The translations under genes were made by a program, and so were the position numbers. A stretch of 64,000 bases of DNA from Brachionus manjavacas. Its lineage: Eukaryota; Rotifera; Eurotatoria; Ploima; Brachionidae. The stretch spans positions 5,213,501-5,277,500 of the forward strand of contig JAHQIY010000007.1 in NCBI GenBank assembly GCA_019054805.1. The letters run 5' to 3'. How positions within the stretch are numbered: the stretch's first letter is position 1; every line of letters begins with the position of its first letter. Shown piece after piece: positions 22,517-33,000 of the stretch. The notes under the pieces are model-generated. The model did no database searches. It worked only from the letters and a program-made list of their open reading frames with translations, and was not told the DNA's origin.

Positions 22517-22853
22517 CATAAACTTGCTGATTATAAAATTCTACAACTATTTCAACGTCTTCAATTATTTTATATTCTGTTTTGTTTATAATTATTGAAC
22601 TTTTTGGACTTTTTTGTTGATCATGGCTTCCAAATTTTTCAACAGTTTTAGTTGTAAAATTTTCGACTACATTATCCCAATTGGAAAAATTCTCAAATGC
22701 ACATTTCCATAATTTACCAAATTTAGTTATGTATTCCTCACTTTTATCCATATCTAAAAGAAAATCCTCGTAACTCAGGTGTCCATCCACAGCATTCTGA
22801 ATTGCATTTCTTGAATCAAGTATTAGTTGTTTAACATTTGACGCCTCTTCCAT
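22517..22853 (-). CDS. First exon of an unidentified gene
   Basis: ATG at 22853 opens 112 codons with good protein character (MEEASNVKQLILDSRNAIQ ... KTEYKIIEDVEIVVEFYNQ). It ends at a consensus donor, TATG/GTAAGC, in phase 1. The sequence is acidic and Trp/Phe-containing (FGKLWKCAFENFSNWDNVV) with no domain I can name. No second exon is evident before the hAT remnant; the direct join to the AAA start exon fails on frame. It may be the surviving exon of a broken gene. Confidence 0.4.
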
Positions 22854-23421
22854 CTTGTAATATATTAAAAAAATTTAAATTTTGTAATCTTCAATAAATT
22901 CTATTAAAGTGATTTAAGTTTTGGTCTCCTAATTCATTAACTAAAATTGTTCAATTTTCACTAATTTTAAAAGGTGAAAACAAAAATAAAAATATGAAAA
23001 TATTTATTTTCTTAAAATTACTAAACTAACATAATATCAAAATTTATTTGAAAAATCAAGTTTTCTTTATTTAATTCAGATTTTGTCATAATTAAAAAAA
23101 AATCTATTGCTATTCCACGCAATTGCTTTTTTTTCTTTCGAGCGGTTCTTTAAAATCAATAAACGAATATAGCAATGATTAAATATTATCTCGTTTTTTT
23201 TTCAAAATCTCGATGCTCTTCTAAAAATATCTCAATTTAATATTGTTTAATTTTTCCTAATTTTCGGACTCTGTATTAAAATAGCTCTTAATTAAATAGC
23301 TATATCAAAAAAACTGTACAAAATAACAAGACAAATTAATTAATTATAGCTATTTCAAAATAGCTCTTTTATTTTTTTGAAAATAGCGTAATCATGATAG
23401 CAAATAAAAAAAAATAATAAA
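22854..23421. other. Intergenic
   Basis: AT-rich, with repeated AAATAGCTATTT-like words at 23270-23400. No gene. Confidence 0.4.
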
Positions 23422-24270
23422 ATGGTGATCAGTCATCACCCGAACGTTTTTCTTTTGATAAACCACTTAAAGGTGCAACAAGCCTCTACTATGGTCGATG
23501 TTGCACGACTTAAGTTAGGGCAGAGAATACGAAACCAATCGAAAAAAGAGCTAGATAAGGAACTTAGTCTAGAAATGTTAAAAATTCAATATCGAGATTC
23601 CACTGACGTCAAAAACCACTTAATTAAAATATGTCAGTTTATTCAATTTCCATTCGAATACTGGCATTGCGAATCCGAGGAAAAATTGAACGAACAGACG
23701 ATGAAAATGATGAAGTGATACAGACGATGAAAACGAAGATGTTGTGAATCTTGAGTCCGAATCAATTAATTCAACTGAAAGTGTACTTCCGATGCAAATT
23801 CAACCGATTCTACAGCTCGAGAATGTAACTTATGCGAATTTAGAAACAGTTACTGGTTTACCGGAATTGGACCTGATTACACAAAATCAAAGACAAGTGA
23901 TGCCGACGACTTCAATTCGGAGTACGCCGAGTATAGCTATACACGAAATTAATCTTGATAATTTATAAGATGACAGTTTTAACTATGTCCGTTCTTTAAT
24001 AAATCAAGACGTGTTGAGTGAAATATCAAATACGCGAAAGGCCGAAGAAGATCGAAAAAATCAGCTGACCGAACAATACAATGCGGCAATTACGCAAGAA
24101 GACATCGAAAGTGAGGTAAAGCGATTATGGACGAAATCGAAGGATAAAGAAAACCGAAAGAGAATTTCGAAAAAGACCGAGAAGCTGCTGTTTTAAGTTT
24201 GAAGCGTCAAATAAAAGAAAAAGTTAAAATTCAATTAGCATCCGAATTTTTGGAAAAACATGGCGTTCAA
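23422..24270 (+). mobile_element. Mutator-like (MULE) transposase C-terminal remnant
   Basis: The frame from 23422 reads HHPNVFLLINHLKVQQASTM followed by RLKLGQRIRNQSKKELDKEL. This is like the segment after the DDE domain of FLYWCH-associated MULE transposases (HPN-x-w-x-f-i-x-x-L-x-x-e-q). Acidic and charged tails follow in successive frames to about 24270 (EDIESEVKRLWTKSKDKE; KNMAFNHLI). Compared with its surroundings this stretch is GC-richer. The catalytic core is missing. Family assignment is by pattern only. Confidence 0.45.
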
Positions 24271-24352
24271 CCATTTAATTAATTAATTTTTGTTTTTTTT
24301 TTGTCCTTGCTTAATAAAAATTACAAAAAATACAAATTTTTAATTATCCTTA

Positions 24353-24521
24353 TTGACTATGGCTTTTAACATCAGAAAATTTTAACATTAAAATCCTTGT
24401 TTCATTATTGACATTTAAATATTTTAACATTAAAATCCTTATTTCATTTTTGACATTAAAATATTTTAACATTAAAATTTTTGACAATAAATTTTTGACA
24501 TTAAAATCATGTAACAATAAT
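24353..24521. repeat. AT-rich minisatellite, ~42-bp period
   Basis: TTTTAACATTAAAATCCTT followed by TTTCATT-x-TTGACATT recurs about three to four times with substitutions. On the minus strand it stays open and gives a repeated NVKNE-RILMLKY peptide, probably a by-product. Confidence 0.65.
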
Positions 24522-24651
24522 TTACAATAGACCATAAAAATATCTAATTTCTCTCACTTTTTTTATTCTTTTTACAAGTAATTATAATGATGGCTCAAGC
24601 AATTGAGCCACTAAAAATTGCGTTGAGTCATGACATAATGCTTTTGGTAAT

Positions 24652-24905
24652 ATGCTAAAAAGTCACCCACTAATTTATGACTTAATGGAAAGTTTACGTA
24701 AAGAACAAAAAAGAACTGTGGACACTACCATTAAATTAAAAACTGGTTTAGTTCCAAGTCGTAAATGTGAACAAGTTTTGTTAGAAAAACGTGTTATAGA
24801 GCTTTTGATTAATTACGATCGAAAATTGATGATTTCTATCATAATTTGGCTTTAATATTTAAATATTGATTAATAGATTTAAGATTAAAGATAAACAATT
24901 ATAGA
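24652..24905 (+). mobile_element. Second MULE transposase C-terminal remnant
   Basis: HPLIYDLMESLRKEQKRTVD and RKCEQVLLEKRVIELLINYD align by position with the fragment at 23.4 kb (HPN...L...EQ...). A frameshift near 24825 is followed by HNLALIFKY. This is a divergent paralogue, not a tandem copy. Confidence 0.45.
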
Positions 24906-26301
24906 TGTATTTTTTTATTAAATAAAATTAGTTATTTTTTCCAATTGGCTTTTTTTATTTTTACCTGGTTAATTTAAACTAGTTATTTTGACTTGCTATT
25001 TTTTTTACCTGGTTATTCTAATTGAGCTATTCTAACTTAAGCTAATTAAATCGTTTCCCGATTTTCGACCTTAAATTTATTATCTACATATGGAAATAAA
25101 CAAGAATGAAAATTTTTAGGGAGGGTTGAAAAAAAGTTTTCGGTTACAGGGGCTTAAAGAGTTTTTTAATTGTCAAAAGTATACTTCGGTCCGATGAGAA
25201 TATCTTTTTCAAACATATAATAAATAAATCACATACCATCATTTTAGAGCAAAAAATTCTCTATTAGAAAATAGTTTTTTTTTCTTCCAAAAAAAAATAA
25301 AATCTCGAGATTTTTTCAAAAAAAGCCGAAATTTTACCCATTTTTTTGTTTTTTTGTAACTCGTCCCAGGGAACCTCTTGACTCCAAATGAGATATACAA
25401 ATGCTGAATTAATTGTAGGTTTTACTTTTTTTAATTCCTCTTAAAAAAAGTGTTCAAGTGTTCAATTTTTAAATAAAGAAATTTTTAACTGATTTTTTCT
25501 AAATAGAAAAAATAAATCTAACACGACAATCAGATAAAAAGCACTTTTAATACATTTTCTTATCATTTTTTATTTCATGCTTATGCGTATTCAGACCATT
25601 TATCTTTGATTTTTATAAATTAATAAATTCCTCTTGTTCTAATTGTTTTTCAAAGGTCTTTACGACTGGTGAGCGTTTCCTTGATTTTCGACCTCCAATA
25701 CCTCCTTATTTTTCAATTTAAACTTTCTATTTGAGAAATTTACAGCAGTTTTTTGCTGAGCTTGATTTTTCAATTTTACTATTTTGGAAATTTTCTTAAT
25801 CAATTCAATCTTACTATTTTGCAATTTTAGTGAAATTTTCTCTCAGATCAATTTTACTATTTCAAAAAATTCTCAAAAAGTTCATTAATCCTATTAAACT
25901 TGACAATCCTTAATTTTTTCCATTATTTTTAAATTTTTAAAAAAAATTTAAAAAATGTTTATTCAAATAATCTTGTGCAGTATTTTTGAGCATAAATCAA
26001 TTTTTTCAGGATCTTAAAAAATGCAACTTAAAAAATTTGTATTAATATATTATCTGCCTAGCTATTATTAACTTTAGGAAATTTTAAAATAGTTAAAAAG
26101 TAAAACAGAACTGGTTAAAAAAGTAAAAAAGTAAAATATTAAAATAGTAAAATTGAACTTTTTGTGAATTTTTCTAAAATATTAAAATAGTAAAATAGTA
26201 GTTTTTTTGTCAACTGGACATATATCTGATTTGCAACTAATTTCAATCAATCTTGCTTAATTCTGCTCCAAAAATTTCAAAAATCGACTTAAAAGTCAAT
26301 C
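24906..26301. other. Intergenic with one foldback
   Basis: No gene seen. Contains the inverted repeat at 25745-26205 and otherwise AT-rich sequence with long T runs. Confidence 0.4.
25745..26205. repeat. Diffuse inverted repeat rich in TTTTACTATTTT
   Basis: TCAATTTTACTATTTTGGAA on the left is mirrored by AAAATAGTAAAATTGAAC and AAATATTAAAATAGTAAAAT on the right, with several further partial repeats between. It is probably an old foldback element; boundaries are not clear. Confidence 0.4.
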
Positions 26302-26309
26302 GTTTTATT

Positions 26310-26728
26310 CAGAGTTGTTTAGAAGTCCCAAATTAAAGTCCAAGTCAAGGCTTTTTTTAATTCTTTATTATCAAATGTCCAAGTCAAAGACTTTTATTTA
26401 TTTTATTTTTTTTAAGTTCAACACTCGCTTGGCTTACTTAATAACCGCCTGGGACCGCAAAATTATCATTTCCTGGAACGGAAGAAATTCCATTTTTCCC
26501 TTTGCCTTCAATGAACGTGAAAAATTCCTGAATAATTACTCTTCATGGAAAAAAGGAAGATTTGTTTTAATTTTAAAACCGGAGAAATTATTATTTTAAA
26601 ATACTTAATGAATTTGTGCTTGTTATTATATTTATCGTAAAAAAATAAAAGTCTTTTACTCGGACTTTTGAAAAAAAAAAATTCCGGACCTGGACTTGAC
26701 TTGAGAAGTGTGACTTTTAAACACTCTG
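26310..26728. mobile_element. hAT-type MITE, 419 bp
   Basis: Starts CAGAGTTGTTTAGAAGTC and ends GTGACTTTTAAACACTCTG, imperfect inverted termini. The flanking octamers GTTTTATT and GTTTTTTT match at 7 of 8 positions, as expected of the 8-bp target duplication of hAT elements. Relatives lie at 11085 (inverted), 37498, 44304, 51111 and 57945. A 94-codon plus-strand frame inside it is not conserved in the relatives. Confidence 0.75.
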
Positions 26729-27065
26729 GTTTTTTTCCCTCATTCAGTTTTTGTTTGATTTTTAGTTTATTTTAAAGAAAATTAATTAATAATTTTAAAA
26801 TTGTATATTTAAATATACAACTTAAAAATTTTAAAGGCAAATTAGAATAAATAATTAAAGTTGTGAAAATTTAGTTAAAAATAATAAATCGACATTTTCA
26901 AATCGAATTGTAAAATCCGAAAAGGTTTATTTTTAGATTAAATTTGAAAGAAAAAATTTTTTTTTTATCAAATATTATTTCTAACTGGGTAAATACTCCT
27001 AAATATTTATTTTATTCATTTAGTTTCAAATAGTTTTTGTAATGTTTGAAGCAAACTTAAAAAAA
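26729..27065. other. 3' flank of the giant GTPase gene
   Basis: AT-rich, with AAATATACAACTT-like inverted words near 26810. On the minus strand AATAAA-type signals occur after the stop codon, for example opposite 27009. Confidence 0.4.
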
Positions 27066-30000
27066 TTATGCAATTGATAATAAGACGTTGTCATCTCTGG
27101 CAATCTCAGCATATATGTTTGATAACTGAATAGGCTCCGTTGGATTTTTAAAATTATTTTCGTTACCATATAATTCTCTGAGCATTTTTTTAAGTATTTC
27201 AAAATTACAGTTTCCATAACCAATAGCCCAAAACTTTTTAATAGAATTTAGAAGGTTTGATTTTATATGATTTATTTCTTGTCCAGGATAAGCAGCCATT
27301 CCATCCGACATAAAAACAATCCCAAACTTTTCGTTCGTCGCACTTTTTTGTATTATTTCTGTAACACTTTGTAATGCAGCTGAATAGTTTGTATCGCCGC
27401 CAAAACTTGGTGATGGAAGTTCATCTACCAAATCAGGATAAATTTTAGAGCTTGCAATAACAGTATGAGCCTTGACTGAGAAATAAACCACTGAAATCAA
27501 ATCATCTAATGATCCTTCTTTGCTTCTTATTTGAAGGAAATTTGACACACTTTTCATTAATTCATTCCATTTATTCTTTGAATTCATTGAGCCTGAATCA
27601 TCAAGAACAAGTATGAAATGAATCGGTTCAAAAGTTTTATTCTGTTCTATGAATGTTACGCTAGAATAAGTCATGCTAAACTTTTTACATAACTCTTCGC
27701 CAATTATAGACCATATATAAGTACATTTGTTTTCCCAATCAATAGGGCTTCCTGTCGAATCAAAATCCCATTTTGGATAAAGCTTTTTAAATTCATGCCA
27801 TTGATACATATTTTGATTCATTCTTATATAATCACAATCTTTCATTGACTCGCATATTTTAAATGATGGTAAATTAGAATGCTCCAATTTGAAACCATTA
27901 AATCCTCTAAATTGATGACCTCTATTGCATTTATGTCTATTTGTTTCGGAACCGATTTCAGTTTGAACCTTATGATGCTCGGCGTCACAGGGGCGACCAC
28001 AACATGGACAGCAAGTCCCACATCCTTTGATTCGATTAGTATATTTATCTTTGCTAAAGCCTAAACTAACGAATGTATGTTTTTTTGACAAAAATTCATT
28101 TTCATATGCACCGATTTGTTCAACAATATTTTTTAAAAGTAAATCAATGAAATCAATCGATATTTTTGACAAAAGAGGTTCTATTGATGAAAGAAAATTT
28201 TTTAGATCAACATCTATGTTGGATCTTATTTTCTTGAAAATATCTCTTACACTAGCATCCAATTCAAAGGTTTCACCTTCAACACTGTATTTTTCAATAA
28301 TTAGAGTCGACGTTATAAAATCAAACAATAAAATACTTGCACACATGCCTTTTAAATAACAACTGTTGTTTATTTCAGATGATGAAGTACAACTCAAATT
28401 CTCATCTGAACAATTATCATTTACTAATCTAAATATGACGTTTGCCCTGAATGTATCAGATGAATTTTTATCTTTCAATAAATGATTGTTTAAAGTTTGC
28501 AAGCATTTTCTAAGTGAATCAAAGTTTTTGGATAATTTACTTTGTATTAATAATATTTCTTGATTAATGTTTTCTTCAAAATCATTCCATAAGATTTGGA
28601 AGTTATTAAGTAAAAAATTTGTCGGATCTAAAACATATGACAACAATTTTTCTCGGCTTAACGAACTTAAAGTTGAGTCGGTATTCCCTAGGATTTTCAA
28701 TCTTGTAAAGTTTTCTTCAAATCTCTCAATTTCAGTTTCTATCAACGAATTGCAATTTTTAACAAGTTCTTTTTCAATTATTTCCGAGAAAAGTCTTAAA
28801 TATTGCTTTGCATTTTCAAGATCTTTGTTTTGATCTGGTGCTAATTGCGAAACAAAATATTTGCACAATGAATCTTTTTTTTGTTCCCATACATTTTTTT
28901 CATTTAGGGCTTTTTCAATATTTATATTTGAGTATAATTCGAACAACTTTTTAAAAATAATAATATGGGCAAACCGTTTCGGTTCATTTGACAACGCTAA
29001 ATCAAAAAAATTCAAGTCGTAATTGTACTCCTCGAAAAGTTTTTCCAATTCTAAACTAACTGATTGTACTAGCTCATAATCTGGTTCATTTTTAAAGTTT
29101 ATACTGTTACTAATTTCTTCAATTTTTTCGAAAAATTTTGATTCATCAAACACCAAATACCAATCATTATTTGAAATTATTTGTGAACTTAAATAGTTTC
29201 TTATTATTAGAGAAAACTCATCTTCTGAATAATGATTTGATGAGTTGTTCCAGTTTTGTTCTTTTTTATTTTTTTTGATAATATTTATCTTATTTAAAAA
29301 TTTTTTTATTTGTGACATCCAAGTTTTATTAATTCTTTTGCTTTTATATAATTTTGCTATTTCTTCTGGCACGTAATTATCTATTTGTATCATTCTTTTC
29401 ATTTTTAAATCAATTAATCTAATTTGAACCTTAGGATTAAATCTGATATCATCCGTAAATGTTAGAGAATATTTATTTTCTAAATGTAAACGCAACTCAT
29501 TTTTCGCTAATTGTCTATTCTCATTAATAAAATCCATAGCTTCGAGCATATTAACACTGCATGCTGCATAAAGTAATTCAAAATATTCCTTGTCAATTAC
29601 TTTAAATTCATTTATAGCTTGTTTTAAATTAATATTTGTTACAAATCTATTGTTTGTAGTCATCAAAGGGCTTTTAAAATCTGGTTTGATGAAAATCTGT
29701 TCTTTTGTTTCAAGTTTACTTGGTAATCTACAAATCGATGAATAAATAGTAAAGATAAGATTGAAATACGAGTCTGTATTTTTAATGCTTTCTTCAACAT
29801 TGATGCTAATTTCATCGAGCCTTTCGTCAAATAATTTTTCAAATTCTTGTCTTGCATCTTCTTCATTATAAATATTGCCTGATTTTAGTAAATAATTAAT
29901 TCGTTCATTGATTATGCCTTCTCCTGAATTTATAGTCCTACTTAGATCTTTTTCACGTTTTTTAATCCTTAATAATTGTTTCCAGAAATGTTCGATTTGA

Positions 30001-33000
30001 TCGATTTGTGAAACCAAGTGTTTTTTTTTTAACTCCCTAATGTTTTGAGATACTGAATTTTTTTTCAAATAATTTTCGAAGTCTTCTAGCAATTTTTGCT
30101 TGATTTTAGATAGACATATTTCTAAATGCTGTTCAGCTTCTGCGAACGAGTGAATATTTTCAACTTCATTAAAAATATAGTCCTTCACTTGAATTTTATA
30201 ATTGTTTGAAATATTTTTATTCAAAAAATCTTGTAATTTTTTTTCTTGTATTTTTTCGTCCATATCTTTAAATAACGTTAAGTCCGGATACATATTGATT
30301 GTTTCGAATATTATATTTGAGTTTACTATCCATTTATAAATGTTTGAAAAAACTCCGTCGTTATTTATTTTTTTTATCTGGTCAATTATATTGTTGGTAA
30401 ATTTTAAAACACGATCAGTAAACTCACTTGATGTTTCAAATCTTCGAAATGAGCTTTCACTACAGTTAAATTTTACTATTGATGAATTGAAAGCAGAAGG
30501 CAAAGTTTCAAAATTGCTTTCTTCTAGCCTTAACTGTGTGATAAGTCCATTGGTGGTGAAGTTGGTAATAATTCTATTAATAGCGTCCTGATCAGTTTTC
30601 CTATTAGGATCTGCCTTTTGATTCATAACAAAATACACTGAAGGCTTCTCGACTCTAACAGCTTCAATTTTGGTAAGTGAATCAACACAAATCTCTAATG
30701 TTGTTTTAACATCATCAGTTATTTGGTCCTTTGTGTTAATGATTAAGATATTCGATACAGCGAAACAAAAAAGTATAAGCTTTCTGTCAAATTCCTTATC
30801 TCCTTTTTCTATGGACTGCAAGCCCTCTGTATCCAATATCAAATAATAATCAAAATCATCAGAGTTTGATTTTATGAGTGAGCCATATATTCCACGAGTG
30901 CATCTACCATCGCTAACTGTAAAATCACAACCAAACATAAAATTTAAAAGTGTTGATTTGCCTGAATTTTGAGGGCCTAAAATGCTAATTACCTTAATCC
31001 TTTGCTGCTTTTGTTCGAATATGAACTCTAAAAATTCCTTATTGAATTTAAAATTATCACCATCTAAAATTTCAAATGGTAAGCTATTAAAGATTAGCTC
31101 ACTATATCTGTTGCCTATAACCAAAAAGTCGTTTCTATTAGGTTGGGAATTTTTCAAGCAATTATAAACCAAAATCATTTCACGCCAGATGATTTCAATT
31201 GAGATGCGTTTTTTGTCAATCGATAAATTTAGACGATTAAGCTGAGCTTCTATTTTCTGTCTATCCTCGTTGTCATTCTGAAGACCAATTGTTCTTAATT
31301 CTTTTATTTGGTCTTCTTTTTCCTCTTGTGTTTTCCTTAATTCTCTGTGCAATATTTTGTTTAATTTCTTTGACAAAAAATCTATCATTAACACAAAATC
31401 ATTTGAATCCAAAAGCTTAATAAAGTATTCAAATACAATGCAAATTGTGCTCCTTTGGCTTAATTCTCTGTTTAAATTATCAAAATTCATTTTAGATATT
31501 GACGACTCTATTTTCAAATTTTCAAATTCCTTATTATTAGTTGAAAATGAGCTTAGTTTGCCCAATTGATAATTTTTCATGTTTATATCGTTATATACTG
31601 GATAGAGAGTAAAAAGGCCACTTTGTGTAATTCCCTCATTTTTAATTGCGTCCTCCAAATTCAATATTAAAGGCTGTGCTTGTTCTTTTACTTTTACAAT
31701 CTTCTCTTTGTCTTCTCTATTATACAAATCCAATATGTTTTCATTCGTTTCATCGATCAATATTTTTGATAATATCTCTTGAATGATATAGCTCCTCACA
31801 GTTCGGACAAAGTCTTCTGGGTCCAGATCTCTGTTGTTTAATTCAGGTAATCTGCATAAATGAATTCTTTCCGATTCAAAGTCTCTTTGAAAATTTTCAC
31901 TATAGCGTCTAAGAATATCTTGCTTGCTAGTGCATTCAGTGGTTAATATTTCAGATTTCAAATCTCTAATAACTACTAAAACAACTTTATCTGTTTTGCT
32001 AATAAAATCTCTTATTAATTCACTCGATCTCAGCATATCTTCCTGAATGTGCACAATAAAAATATCAAAAACCCCACTTAGTTTTTCTAGAATTTCTCTT
32101 TTCACTATACCATGTGAATCGCATATAAATAAATTGTTCTCCTGTGATCCAAAACTTTTGACTATTTGAAGATCAATTGTTTCTTGAAAAAATGGTGAGT
32201 CCTTGAATGTTTCCTCGAAATTTGTGAAAAATATGGAGTTGATTAATCTAGTCTTTCCTTTACATTCGGAGTCAAAACTAAACGAAAGAATTTTTTTACT
32301 TCCCAAATTTTCGTGTAACCAATATGTCTCTGGATGAAAACTTAGACTCAGTGAATTTTCTGAAGCTAAAAAATGGCTCAAAAAAGGAACTGGATTTGTT
32401 GAGTGTAATAGCTGAAAGATCTTGTTACGAACATCGGCATCACAATTTAATAATAAGTTATAGACAAGTTCTCTAAGACTGCACAATTTCTGCTGCTTTT
32501 TTCTGAGGCAATAATTTATTTCCTTAATAAAAGATTTCAAACTCTGTTGTCTTTTAATTAAATACATCATTAAGCTAAATATTAATTTTGAAAATTTAGC
32601 ACAATTCGAAAAATCTTTGCATATTTCTTGAATAATATCAAAGGCTGATTTAGTGTATCCTTCCATTGAATTGAATTTGTTAAAATCTATTTTTTCTTTT
32701 AGGTCAAATTTAGACACGCTTAATTCAAGGCTTTGGTAAATATCATTTACTTTGTTATTTTTAAACCACCAATTTAAGATTTCATTTGATTGTAGCCTAT
32801 CGACCAAATTCCTGAATTTTTTTCCAGGCAAATCATCTTTGAATTCGCTTACTGCATCTATACCTTTTTCAATGATTTTATTTATTATTCTGTCTTCTAA
32901 TTCAACATCAATTGAGCATTTATTTAAATTTTCCGCAATCACTTCCTTTACTTTATTTTGGTTTATTTCGTTTTGGTCTTTATCAAAAATCGAACTCAAT

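Noticed and set aside
19809-22853. Joining the 22.5-kb exon to the AAA start exon
   Set aside because: The donor is phase 1, and every acceptor before 19809 that keeps this phase runs into a stop; the ATG at 19809 is directly preceded by an in-frame TGA.
26315-26599. 94-codon gene
   Set aside because: Lies wholly inside a MITE and is not conserved in related copies.
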